Both the position numbers and the translations under genes were made by a program. Under the pieces are notes generated by a model, which saw only the letters and a list, made by a program, of their open reading frames with translations, was not told where the DNA came from and ran no database searches. 64,000 bases of DNA, from the NCBI RefSeq assembly GCF_003315245.1, contig NZ_QNRT01000001.1, positions 1,087,457 to 1,151,456 on the forward strand. Direction: 5' to 3'. This DNA comes from Arenicella xantha. Its GTDB lineage: Bacteria > Pseudomonadota > Gammaproteobacteria > Arenicellales > Arenicellaceae. Of the stretch, positions 26,536 to 35,144 are shown one piece after another. Each line of letters starts with the position of its first letter. The stretch's first letter is position 1.

Positions 26536-28011
26536 ATGCAACTTTATATGTGGAAACCCGAAGAGCGGATTCGCTATCAACCAATAGATTGTCAATGGCC
26601 TACCCAAGAACAAGCAGCAAACTCTCCGGTATTCCAAACCATTGCGATTGGCCCAATTAGGTTAGCGCAAAAGACATGGATTCCAGCAATGGTTCCTTGG
26701 CGCAGCAATGTAGCTGGCGAAGTGACCGAAGATGTAATCCAATGGTACGAGCGATACGCCCAAGGCCAGCCCGGCGCGATCGTCATTGAAGCAACCGGCA
26801 TTCGCGATGTACCGAGTGGCCCATTATTGCGGATTAGCCATGATCGTTATATTGACGGGCTCAGCGAATTAGTTAAACGCGTCAAAGCCGCAAGCAACAA
26901 TCAAACCAAAGTGTTAATTCAAATCATCGATTTCTTGGCCATCAAACGTCGTCCAAATCGTGATGCTTTTCTCACTCGATTTCTCAAAATCACGCCACAG
27001 CATATTGCCAAACTGAATGCCCCAGATCTGAGCGAAGAGGAACTTAGACAACGCCTAATAGCATTGCCTGACGATGAACTAAAGGACGTTCTAAACCAGC
27101 GTGAATACAGTCAACTGAGCCACGGTTACCGAGAATACGTTACCGACCTAGACCTACCACACATCGCCGAACTGCCGGCGGTGCTACCTGATTTGTTCGC
27201 CAGCGCAGCATCTCGAGCAGCCAAAGCAGGTTTTGATGGCATCGAACTGCATTACGCACACGCCTACACAATGGCATCGTTTTTGTCAGCCAAGAACAAC
27301 CGTACCGATGGCTATGGGGGCAGTCGCGAAGCACGTATTAAATTGCCGATCGAAGTCTTTAATAGTGTTCGCAAAGCCGTGGGCCCTGAGGTCGCGGTTG
27401 GCTGTCGCTTCTTGACTAATGAATGTATCGACTCAGGGAGCGACTTAGAAGACGCGTGTTATTACGCGGTCGAATTTGCCAAAGCCGGCATGGATTTTCT
27501 TTCTCTGTCGCGTGGCGGAAAGTTTGACGATGCGAAACAACCTAAGGTAGGCGCAGCTGCCTACCCGTACACCGGACCGAGCGGCTACGAATGTATGCCC
27601 GGACACATATCCGATGAATTCGGTCCATTCGGACGCAATATAGAACCAACCAATGCGGTACGCGCGGCAGTGGTCGCAGCCGGCTATACCACGCCAGTAG
27701 TGTGTGCCGGCGGTATCCATAACTTCGAACAAGCTGAACAACTATTGATAGAGAATCAAGCCGACATCGTTGGTATGGCACGTCAGGCAATGGCAGATCC
27801 AGATTGGTTTCGCAAAGTCAAAAGTGGCAACGGAAATCAAGTTAAGCTATGTGAGTACACCAACTATTGCGAAGGCTTAGATCAAAAGCATAAACAGGTC
27901 ACTTGCCAATTATGGGATCGCGAAAAACTCGACGAGCCTAATATTAGAATGAGCCACGACGGCAAACGTCGCTTAGTAGCACCTACTTGGAATCCGGAAA
28001 CTAAATCATGA
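26536..28011 (+). CDS. Old-yellow-enzyme-family flavin oxidoreductase
   Basis: NADH:flavin oxidoreductase/OYE-family protein, 491 residues. The FMN barrel is shown by PAMVPWRSNVAGEVTED near 54, GAIVIEATGIRDVPSG near 79, GFDGIELHYAHAYTMASFLS near 233, NNRTDGYGG, and CAGGIHNFEQAEQLL with VGMARQAMADPDW near the C-terminal phosphate site. The C-terminus holds CEYTNYC and VTCQLWD cysteines, reminiscent of but not matching the Fe-S motif of dienoyl-CoA reductases. It is longer than simple OYEs because of about 90 residues inserted after the first strands (LITPQHIAKLNAPDLSEEE region). A second ring-reducing step in the aryl-CoA route is likely (inference). It overlaps the next gene by 4 bases. Confidence 0.85.
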   Translation: MQLYMWKPEERIRYQPIDCQWPTQEQAANSPVFQTIAIGPIRLAQKTWIPAMVPWRSNVAGEVTEDVIQWYERYAQGQPGAIVIEATGIRDVPSGPLLRISHDRYIDGLSELVKRVKAASNNQTKVLIQIIDFLAIKRRPNRDAFLTRFLKITPQHIAKLNAPDLSEEELRQRLIALPDDELKDVLNQREYSQLSHGYREYVTDLDLPHIAELPAVLPDLFASAASRAAKAGFDGIELHYAHAYTMASFLSAKNNRTDGYGGSREARIKLPIEVFNSVRKAVGPEVAVGCRFLTNECIDSGSDLEDACYYAVEFAKAGMDFLSLSRGGKFDDAKQPKVGAAAYPYTGPSGYECMPGHISDEFGPFGRNIEPTNAVRAAVVAAGYTTPVVCAGGIHNFEQAEQLLIENQADIVGMARQAMADPDWFRKVKSGNGNQVKLCEYTNYCEGLDQKHKQVTCQLWDREKLDEPNIRMSHDGKRRLVAPTWNPETKS

Positions 28012-28781
28012 GTACCAACACCTTAATCGTCAGCGATGCGTCTAGCAGTACGCTACAGATTCAACTCAACCGACCGCACGCTTATAACGCACTCAACACT
28101 GAGATGCTTTGCGCCATCGGCCAACACTTGCACGACGCCCAACAGCGTACTGAAATCCAATGTGTGGTCATTACCGGTAATGAAAAAGCCTTCGCTGCAG
28201 GTTCTGATGTCACGGAAATACAAGCGATCAACACCGGCAGCTATCCAGAGCGTGAACGCAGCGTAGCGTGGCAGCAAATAAGAAGCTTCCCAAAACCGAT
28301 TATCGCTGCCGTTAATGGTTTTGCTTTCGGAGGTGGTTGTGAGTTGGCTATGCACGCGGATATTTTAATCGCTAGTAACACAGCGCAATTTGCCCAACCC
28401 GAAGTTAAGCTTGGGCTAATGCCAGGCGCTGGCGGCAGCCAATATTTACCGGCTCGAGTTGGCAAAGCGACCGCCATGCTTATGAACCTAACTGGCATGA
28501 AAGTTAGCGCGCAACGGGCACTTGAAATTGGCTTAATTAGTGAACTGGTAGATGCCGATGATGCACTGCCTAGAGCCTTAGAGATCGCCGAACTCATGTC
28601 GAGCATGTCGCAATCCGCGCTGATTGCCAATAAACGCAGTGTCTTGCGCTCCTTCGAGTGTCCGCAACAAGAAGCCTTACTGTTTGAGCGCACACTATTT
28701 CTCGAACAAGCTCGCTCCGACGATGGCATCGAAGGCGTCACTGCCTTCCTCGACAAGAGACAGCCTAATTTCAACGCGTGA
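28008..28781 (+). CDS. Enoyl-CoA hydratase, PaaF type
   Basis: Canonical enoyl-CoA hydratase of 257 residues. Both catalytic glutamates are present: GFAFGGGCELAMHADI and AQFAQPEVKLGLMPGAGGSQYLPARVG. The CoA-binding stretch NEKAFAAGSDVTEIQ is typical of the paa-type hydratases. The start overlaps the old-yellow-enzyme stop in an ATGA arrangement, and the 3-hydroxyacyl-CoA dehydrogenase gene follows. Together these give hydration and oxidation of a ring-opened 2,3-enoyl-CoA before thiolysis by the PcaF-type thiolase encoded in the neighbouring operon. Confidence 0.9.
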   Translation: MSTNTLIVSDASSSTLQIQLNRPHAYNALNTEMLCAIGQHLHDAQQRTEIQCVVITGNEKAFAAGSDVTEIQAINTGSYPERERSVAWQQIRSFPKPIIAAVNGFAFGGGCELAMHADILIASNTAQFAQPEVKLGLMPGAGGSQYLPARVGKATAMLMNLTGMKVSAQRALEIGLISELVDADDALPRALEIAELMSSMSQSALIANKRSVLRSFECPQQEALLFERTLFLEQARSDDGIEGVTAFLDKRQPNFNA

Positions 28782-28866
28782 TCAACGGCTTATCTTTTAA
28801 CCACTTAGCATTTTCTTGTTTAACGGCTATTTGTTTAACAGCTTTTAGCCTAACCTCAATAGCCCA

Positions 28867-30390
28867 ATGACTAATATAATGTCCAAAACAATCAACACCA
28901 ATGCCAATATTGCGGTGATTGGCGCAGGCGTCATGGGCGCAGGTATTGCCCAAGTTGCGGCAAGTAAAGGTTACTCTGTTAAGTTGTGTGACCGCTCCCA
29001 AGACATCTTGGATAAAGCCTACTCAGACCTAACCGCTAGCCTGCAAAAACGCGTCAATAAAGGCAAGATTAGTGACCAAGACATGGCGCGTCTGCTGGCT
29101 AATATTGAACTGGTTGTCGAGCTAGACCAACTCGCAGATTGTGCGCTGGCAATCGAAGTCATTATCGAAAATTTAGAGATCAAACAGTCGCTATTCAAAC
29201 AACTCGAATCAATACTCGCGGCTGACGCGATAATCGCAAGCAATACTTCATCGTTTTCCATTTCAGCGCTGGCCAAGCAGCTCGACCACCCTGAACGATT
29301 TGTTGGCATGCACTTCTTTAACCCTGCGCCGATATTAAAATTGGTAGAAGTAGTCAGCGGACTCAAAACCGACGATCAAGTCGCTGACGCTATCGTCGCA
29401 TTAGCTAAAGAATGGGGCAAACAACCGGTCAAAGTAACGTCGTCGCCCGGTTTTATTGTGAACCGAGTAGCACGCCCCTATTACGCTGAAGCCTTAAAAT
29501 CTCTACAAGAAGGCGCAGCGGATGTAGCCAGCATTGACGCTATCATGCGTGACGCGATGGGCTTCAAACTCGGACCGTTCCAGCTCATCGATTTAATTGG
29601 TCTGGATATTAATCAAGCCGCAACCGAATCGATCTATAACGCCTACTTCCAAGATCCGCGTTTCAGACCATCAGTGCTATTAAATGACATGGTCGACGCC
29701 GGCCTGTTGGGGAGAAAATCTGGTCAGGGCTTTTATGATTATCGTGATGGAGCAAGTCAACAAGAGCCACTTTACTGCCTCGCTAGCGACAAGCCCAGCA
29801 CCTCACACATCGAGGTTTACGGAGACCTCGGGCTAGCCGAGTCTTTGGTCGATCTTGCCCAAGAAGAGAATATCAAAGTATCTCGCATAAGCAGTGAACA
29901 CGCCTATATTAAGCTTGGTGACGCTTGCCTGAAAATGAGCAATGGCTTAACGGCTACTGACCTAGCCGCGCGAAACGAGCAGCCCAACACGGTCCTATTT
30001 GACCTTACTCGTGACTACGCAACATCACCGTTGCTCGCCATCAGTTGCGCGGCCAACGCCAACACCGAGGCCGTTCAACAAGTCATTGATTTTATCCATC
30101 AGCTTGGAAAAAAGGTGATCATGCTCAAGGATGTACCCGGTCTCGTGGTACTACGAACCATGTGCATGTTGGCCAATGAAGCAGCGGACACCACCAACCA
30201 AGGGGTTGCTGATGCAACGTCAATTGACATGGCCATGCAACTGGGAGTGGCATATCCAGTTGGCCCAATTCAATGGGCTGACGCATTTGGATTTAGCAAT
30301 ACCGTATCCGTATTGCAGAATATTCATCACTCTTATGGCGAAGAACGATACCGCTGCTCGCCTTGGTTGAAGACGCAAGCCTTGAGCTAA
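28867..30390 (+). CDS. 3-Hydroxyacyl-CoA dehydrogenase, PaaH/PaaC type
   Basis: NAD-dependent 3-hydroxyacyl-CoA dehydrogenase, 507 residues, the long form typical of phenylacetate and dicarboxylyl-CoA degradation. The NAD fold opens with IAVIGAGVMGAGIAQVAASKGY near 15. Catalytic contexts are IIASNTSSFSISALA, HFFNPAPILKLVEVV (His) and FIVNRVARPYYAEAL (Asn). A second 3HCDH C-terminal domain follows (LVVLRTMCMLANEAADTTNQGVADATSIDMAMQLGVAYPVGP as landmarks LRTMCMLANEA and GVAYPVGPIQWAD). It is the last gene of the plus-strand operon and is followed by a strong terminator. ATG codons at 28867 and 28879 are both possible starts. Confidence 0.9.
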   Translation: MTNIMSKTINTNANIAVIGAGVMGAGIAQVAASKGYSVKLCDRSQDILDKAYSDLTASLQKRVNKGKISDQDMARLLANIELVVELDQLADCALAIEVIIENLEIKQSLFKQLESILAADAIIASNTSSFSISALAKQLDHPERFVGMHFFNPAPILKLVEVVSGLKTDDQVADAIVALAKEWGKQPVKVTSSPGFIVNRVARPYYAEALKSLQEGAADVASIDAIMRDAMGFKLGPFQLIDLIGLDINQAATESIYNAYFQDPRFRPSVLLNDMVDAGLLGRKSGQGFYDYRDGASQQEPLYCLASDKPSTSHIEVYGDLGLAESLVDLAQEENIKVSRISSEHAYIKLGDACLKMSNGLTATDLAARNEQPNTVLFDLTRDYATSPLLAISCAANANTEAVQQVIDFIHQLGKKVIMLKDVPGLVVLRTMCMLANEAADTTNQGVADATSIDMAMQLGVAYPVGPIQWADAFGFSNTVSVLQNIHHSYGEERYRCSPWLKTQALS

Positions 30391-30418
30391 CTCATCCTGC
30401 ACAGACTAAACCAAAAAA

Positions 30419-30466
30419 AGCCCAACTCGAATACTGACTAAGCAGCACCGAGTTGGGCTATTTTTC
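30419..30466. terminator. Bidirectional terminator between convergent genes
   Basis: AGCCCAACTCG and CGAGTTGGGCT form a perfect 11-pair stem with a 19-base loop. A TTTTT run follows on the plus strand and the A-run before it gives TTTTTTT on the minus strand. It ends both the 3-hydroxyacyl-CoA dehydrogenase operon and the opposing Rid gene. Confidence 0.9.
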
Positions 30467-30505
30467 TGAACTACTTCAAACCATGCTCATTCACGAGGGC
30501 TAGGA

Positions 30506-30919
30506 TTAAGACGCCGCGTTAATTTGCGCTGTCGCTTCTATCTCGATCAAGAAATCTGGCATTGCAAGCGCTTGCACGCCAATCCAGGTATTGGCGGCTG
30601 GTGTTACGTCACCCCAAAACTCACCAAGCGCTTGCCCGATGGGCTCGATCAATGATGGATCGTGATTAACCACATAAGTGCGGATTCGCACGATGTCACT
30701 AACGCTGGCGCCAGACTCAGCCAACACCACATTCAAGTTAGCCAACGCTTGACGCGCCTGAGCGCCGACATCACCTTGGCCAACCACATTGTAGTCTTTA
30801 TCCCAAGCAACCTGACCTGAGCAATGAATGGTCACTGCACAGTCAGACTTTACCGCGTGAGAAAAACCGTAGTTCACACTCGCGTAAAGCTCTTCAGGAT
30901 TAATTTTTTCGATGCTCAT
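30506..30919 (-). CDS. Rid-family protein
   Basis: Second YjgF/Rid-family protein, 137 residues. Landmarks are TIHCSGQVAWDKDYNVVGQGDVGAQARQALANL (read as CSGQVAWD and ARQALANL) and IVRIRTYVVNHD. As in the other Rid protein of this cluster, the RidA substrate arginine is not at its usual place (PAANTWIGVQALAMPDFLIEIEATA contexts). It is transcribed on its own, convergent with the beta-oxidation genes. It may be part of the nitrogen-containing aryl-CoA pathway or a general housekeeping Rid protein; the sequence cannot decide. Confidence 0.82.
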   Translation of the reverse strand: MSIEKINPEELYASVNYGFSHAVKSDCAVTIHCSGQVAWDKDYNVVGQGDVGAQARQALANLNVVLAESGASVSDIVRIRTYVVNHDPSLIEPIGQALGEFWGDVTPAANTWIGVQALAMPDFLIEIEATAQINAAS

Positions 30920-30963
30920 AAGCTATGCCTCTTAATAGTTGTCGTTTACCGTAGAATACGATG

Positions 30964-33204
30964 TTATAGATTTTCGTCAAAATAACGCGTGATGGTCGAG
31001 AAAACATGTAAGCGATAGTCGCTAATACCATGCCGCTGATTTGGATATATCAGCATGTCGAACTGCTTATTCGCCTTAATCAATGACTCCGCGAACTGCA
31101 AGGTAAAGGCATACTTAACATTTTCATCGCCAGTACCGTGTACCAGCATTAACTTGCCTTCTAACTTGTCAGCAAAATTGATGAGGTTCATCGCGGCATA
31201 CCCTTCAGGGTTTTCCGCCGGGCTGCCCATCCAACGCTCTACACCAACAGCTTGGTAACGAGTTAGGTCAATTACTGGCGCAACACTAACAGCTACCTTG
31301 AATCGAGGTGCGGCCTTGGTCATAAGCGCTGCGGCTAAGTAACCACCGCCACTCCAACCCCAGAAACCAATTCGTTCGTCATCAATCCACGGCAAGGTCT
31401 TCAGGTAATCCACGCCCTGTATATAGTCGAGAACCGCGTACTTACCGTACTCACCATAAGTTAGGTTTTTAGCTTTCTTGCCGCGACCAGTGGTTGTCCG
31501 GTTATCCATCGCGAAAATCACATAGCCCTGTTGAGCCAAATAACGATGCCACAAATCTTGCGTTGGACCACGTTGTGTTCCCCAGCGGTTCACAACAACC
31601 TGCGAACCGGCATTACCATAGCCGTAACTCACAACCGGGTATTTTTTAGACGGATCAAAATTTGGCGGCTTAATAAAGAAGCCATTTAGCTCAATACCAT
31701 CATCGGTCTTAAACGTAATAAATTCAGTATGCGTTAGCGCGTAATCATTTAATGCTGGCACTGAGTTGCTAACCAGCGTCTGCAATGATTCGCCAGCAGC
31801 GGATACCAACGCTAACGATTGCGGTGTACGCGCATCTGAATGAATTGCGAGTGCGTAACGGGCATCTGGCGAGAGCTGCCAAATGTGCCAACCGGAGCGG
31901 GCAGTCAGTTTTTCTAGTCTAGCGTCGCCAAGATTAACCCTATACACATGCTGGTCGATCAATGAATCTTTCTTGGCGTAAAAATAGACCCAACCATCCG
32001 CTTCGTCGACCCCGAGCACCGCATCAACCGACCAGTTCCCCTTGGTAACAACTTGTTCTTCACCACTCTCAGCTATACGATAAATATGCCGAAAGCCACT
32101 TTTTTCGCTAGTCCAAATCACCGAACCATCAGTCAAAGACTGCAGGTCGTTGGTGATATCGATCCACGCTGGATCAGTATCGGTAAGCACTAGCTTGACT
32201 TCTTTTTTGCCTACCTCCTTATCCGACCCATTACCTACCTCAGCATACCAAAGCTTTAAAGTATCTTGGTCGCGAGCTAAGTGCTGAATATAGACGCCAT
32301 TGGATTTTGCATCCCAATGCATTTGCGGCAAGTAGTCGTCGGGGTCATGCCCAACATCGACCCATTGTGTGTCCGCCGACGCCAAGCTGTACACGCCAAC
32401 TTTATTAACCGAATGTTTCTCACCTGCGTTCGGGTAATGGAACCGTCGAACTTCGCTGTAACTATGCAGTTCATCGATCATTGGATAGAATTTTACATCG
32501 GTAGCATCCATGCGCCAGAACGCAATATGGCTACTATCAGGCGACCAGCGCCAAGCATCCAATGGACCAAATTCACTACTACCATAATCAAACACACCAT
32601 TGAAAATGTCGCCGTTACCGTCCTGAGTTACTGGTTTAACCTTGCCAGAACTGAGGTCCGCAACATAAACATTGTTCTCAAACACGAACCCTGCATGTTT
32701 GCCGTTCGGTGCCAGTTTGACGAGCTGCAATTGCTGGCCTGCTGTGCCTAGTGGGCGTAGACTTTTATCGCTGCTTTGATACACATACCAAGCGGCATAA
32801 CGATAGCCTTGCCAATCGGTAGTGACAGCGCCTTGCAATAAAAACAACTCATTAGCTGGCTGCCAATAAAAATCGGTGAGACGAAAATCGCTTGGTAAAC
32901 CACTAATATCATTTAGCGTCAGCGCGGTAGCGAGCTGCTCTGAGCCAACACTACGTTTGACAATGCGCTGACCATTTTCATCTTGTTCTAAAAATGCATA
33001 TTGATCACCACTCGGCAACCATTTAAGAGCCGTTGGCAGTTGCGATGCAAACTCATCGCTGGCGAAGATTGTTGGCAGATCTAACGCCTTGCCATTTGCG
33101 GCATGGGCAACCGGTATCACAATCGAAACCGTAAAAGCGGCAATCAAGATCAATCGCTGTGCGTTCCGCGCCCGTGCAACGGTCGACGCAACTAGACTAT
33201 ACAT
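30964..33204 (-). CDS. Secreted dipeptidyl-peptidase-IV-like S9 peptidase
   Basis: Serine peptidase of family S9B, 746 residues, with a signal peptide (residues 1-35, cut near VAHAAN). The N-terminal two thirds form the DPP IV beta-propeller (WSPDSSHIAFWRMDATDV, YPNAGEKHSVNKVGVYSL). The C-terminal hydrolase has the nucleophile in GFWGWSGGGYLAAAL near 618, the Asp in LVHGTGDENVKYA and the His in PNQRHGISDY. Family members release X-Pro or related dipeptides from peptide N-termini in the periplasm. The start overlaps the VOC gene stop by 8 bases. Its place in a run of peptidase genes ending at a hydroxyproline operon suggests use of proline- and hydroxyproline-rich peptides (inference). Confidence 0.92.
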   Translation of the reverse strand: MYSLVASTVARARNAQRLILIAAFTVSIVIPVAHAANGKALDLPTIFASDEFASQLPTALKWLPSGDQYAFLEQDENGQRIVKRSVGSEQLATALTLNDISGLPSDFRLTDFYWQPANELFLLQGAVTTDWQGYRYAAWYVYQSSDKSLRPLGTAGQQLQLVKLAPNGKHAGFVFENNVYVADLSSGKVKPVTQDGNGDIFNGVFDYGSSEFGPLDAWRWSPDSSHIAFWRMDATDVKFYPMIDELHSYSEVRRFHYPNAGEKHSVNKVGVYSLASADTQWVDVGHDPDDYLPQMHWDAKSNGVYIQHLARDQDTLKLWYAEVGNGSDKEVGKKEVKLVLTDTDPAWIDITNDLQSLTDGSVIWTSEKSGFRHIYRIAESGEEQVVTKGNWSVDAVLGVDEADGWVYFYAKKDSLIDQHVYRVNLGDARLEKLTARSGWHIWQLSPDARYALAIHSDARTPQSLALVSAAGESLQTLVSNSVPALNDYALTHTEFITFKTDDGIELNGFFIKPPNFDPSKKYPVVSYGYGNAGSQVVVNRWGTQRGPTQDLWHRYLAQQGYVIFAMDNRTTTGRGKKAKNLTYGEYGKYAVLDYIQGVDYLKTLPWIDDERIGFWGWSGGGYLAAALMTKAAPRFKVAVSVAPVIDLTRYQAVGVERWMGSPAENPEGYAAMNLINFADKLEGKLMLVHGTGDENVKYAFTLQFAESLIKANKQFDMLIYPNQRHGISDYRLHVFSTITRYFDENL

Positions 33205-33688
33205 ATTGCACTAGCTCCATTTGATGACCAAAAGGATCTTGCACATACCAAGACAACGAATCTGGAGCGGGACCACCCTCCGATACAATCGGACCTGCTT
33301 GAGCAGTACATCCATTGGCAACTAAGTGATCGATAGCCGCAGTGACGTCGTCCACTTCAAGACAGATATGCCGACATCCGACATCGCAGTTTCTTGGTGG
33401 CGTGGATTTTGCATCGGCTGGACGATCGTATTGAAACAATTCCATACCTAAGTTGTCACACAATTGCAGCATGGCGATATTCAGCCGTGCATCGACAACA
33501 TTGACATGCGCTTCGGTCCAATCACGACCATCTTCCATTCGAGGAATTTCAGCTGCGTCAAACGGCCCCATTTGGTAACTTAAAGTTGCGCCCATCACTT
33601 CAGTATAGAACTTGATAGCGGCGTCGATATTTTCAACCGTAAGCGACACGTGGTCGGCTTTGCGGAAAGTGGGTTTACTGTCAGTCAT
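33197..33688 (-). CDS. VOC-superfamily (glyoxalase-fold) protein
   Basis: Vicinal-oxygen-chelate-fold protein of about 163 residues. Two beta-alpha-beta modules are visible: KADHVSLTVENIDAAIKFYTEVMG (landmarks DHVSLTV and AIKFYTEVMG) and RHICLEVDDVTAAIDHL. Metal-ligand candidates are the His of DHVSLTV, Glu of MELFQYD, His of CRHICLEV and Glu of MELVQYV, so a metal-dependent lyase, epimerase or dioxygenase is possible. I chose the ATG giving MTDSKPTFRK because a GGAGG site lies 8 bases before it. It is translationally coupled to the downstream S9 peptidase. The substrate is not evident. Confidence 0.85.
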   Translation of the reverse strand: MTDSKPTFRKADHVSLTVENIDAAIKFYTEVMGATLSYQMGPFDAAEIPRMEDGRDWTEAHVNVVDARLNIAMLQLCDNLGMELFQYDRPADAKSTPPRNCDVGCRHICLEVDDVTAAIDHLVANGCTAQAGPIVSEGGPAPDSLSWYVQDPFGHQMELVQYV

Positions 33689-33709
33689 GTTTCTGCCTCC
33701 GTTAAACAA

Positions 33710-35026
33710 TTAACCAATAAGCATGGTGTAATAAAGAGGTGCCTTATGCACCGCGAGTATAAGTGAAACCACGAGGCCAATAATCAGCACCGCGTTGCGC
33801 CACCATTCGGCGCGAAATTCTTTCATAACGCTGGTTTTGTTTACGAGTATCAACATGATCACGTAAACCATTGGGATTACCACCACGTTGATTCCCATCA
33901 GCAGCACCACCTTGAGCAAGGCAGGGAATTCCCAGAACGGAGCTAACACCGCTGCTGCTACGACAAACGCAATTACCAAACGATGGTAGTTCTTATTGTC
34001 TTTAGAAAAGCGCCATTTCATGCCGAACATATCGAGCATGAAATAGACGGTAATTTGAGCCGTCACCACCAGCGTTGTCATCGCCGCGATGAACAGACCG
34101 AGTGAGAAGATTATTGGGCTTAAAAATGACAGAGCTTGTGGCAATGCTCCACGCAACACTGTCGATGCTTGGCCGACATCGGCGAAGCTCGCGTGGTTGG
34201 TCAACGAGTGCAGCGCATAACCACCGGCGATCAGCACAAAAATAGCGTAGGCGCCGAAGATAAACCCTAAATTAACGATCGCACCGCGGAAAGCTTCCGC
34301 GAGTTGCGCTCGATTGGCACCGGCATTTGCTGCTAGGTAAGGCATACCTAACAAAGCCCCTGGCGCTATCGCGGCACCGACCATAGCTATGATCGAACTG
34401 GTCGCAATACGCGGTGAGTCGCTACCCGGTACCGGTAAGTCCGCAGGCAAAGAGGGTATAAACCCAGCCAGAATCGCCTCCCACTCAGTAAACGCACGCA
34501 TAGCCACAATAAAGAAGCACAGAAACATCACCACCATCAACAGTGACATAACTCGTTGCATACGCTCATAGCCTTGTGAGAAAACTACCCACAAGATAGC
34601 CAAACCTAACACCAATGACAGACCTACTTCAAAGCTTAGCGATACAGTAGCCGAATCACTAATGCCGGCGGTAGGCAGCCCAACCACCGTACCGAAGGCC
34701 GAAGAAATAACCGACATCTGGCCCATCGCGACCAAGAAATGCACTGGCACATTAATCAATAAGATCAACCATGCCAGCCCAGGATGTATCCGCGCCCTAA
34801 TCAGCGCAAACATACCTTGATCAGGATTCAGCGCACCAATCCGCGATGAACAATCGACCGAAATAACAAAAATCGGCAGCAGCAATAACACCACCCATAG
34901 TAGGTCGTAGCCGAACCACGCGCCGGCCAGAAGAAACGATGCGACTGCACCGCCCCCCATTGCGCCCGCCGCCATGACCGCGGTAGGTCCGACTAGATCT
35001 CGAAATAGTTTGATAATAAAGTTCAT
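33710..35026 (-). CDS. Nramp-related transporter lacking the metal-binding signature
   Basis: Inner-membrane protein of about 438 residues with 11 hydrophobic segments in the Nramp (LeuT-fold) pattern. In canonical Nramp proteins the first helix has D-P-G-N. Here the matching stretch GPTAVMAAGAMGGGAVASFL reads M-G-G-G, so the metal-binding Asp and Asn are absent. The sixth-helix M-P-H motif is GMPYLAANAGANRA, so the His is Tyr. The fold is supported by AGAWFGYDLLWVVLL and NPDQGMFALIRARIHPGLAWL. It probably carries something other than Mn2+ or Fe2+, perhaps an organic solute such as a peptide fragment or amino acid (inference from neighbours). The stop abuts the VOC gene. I chose the ATG giving MNFIIKLFRD. 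Confidence 0.78.
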   Translation of the reverse strand: MNFIIKLFRDLVGPTAVMAAGAMGGGAVASFLLAGAWFGYDLLWVVLLLLPIFVISVDCSSRIGALNPDQGMFALIRARIHPGLAWLILLINVPVHFLVAMGQMSVISSAFGTVVGLPTAGISDSATVSLSFEVGLSLVLGLAILWVVFSQGYERMQRVMSLLMVVMFLCFFIVAMRAFTEWEAILAGFIPSLPADLPVPGSDSPRIATSSIIAMVGAAIAPGALLGMPYLAANAGANRAQLAEAFRGAIVNLGFIFGAYAIFVLIAGGYALHSLTNHASFADVGQASTVLRGALPQALSFLSPIIFSLGLFIAAMTTLVVTAQITVYFMLDMFGMKWRFSKDNKNYHRLVIAFVVAAAVLAPFWEFPALLKVVLLMGINVVVIPMVYVIMLILVNKTSVMKEFRAEWWRNAVLIIGLVVSLILAVHKAPLYYTMLIG

Positions 35027-35110
35027 ACTAATGTAAACCCGCCAGACCACCGCATGTAGCGCTGGACAAAAATGTTATATAAAAAGAACGTTTTCAATTA
35101 CTTTGAAGTT

Positions 35111-35137
35111 CGCGAACCAGTCAATCGACTGGTCGCG
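35111..35137 (-). terminator. Hairpin after the amidohydrolase gene
   Basis: CGCGAACCAGTC and GACTGGTCGCG form an 11-pair stem with one bulged A and a four-base loop, 8 bases past the amidohydrolase stop. There is no clear T-run, so it may be a weak terminator or an mRNA 3'-end stabiliser. Confidence 0.5.
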
Positions 35138-35144
35138 GCCTAAG

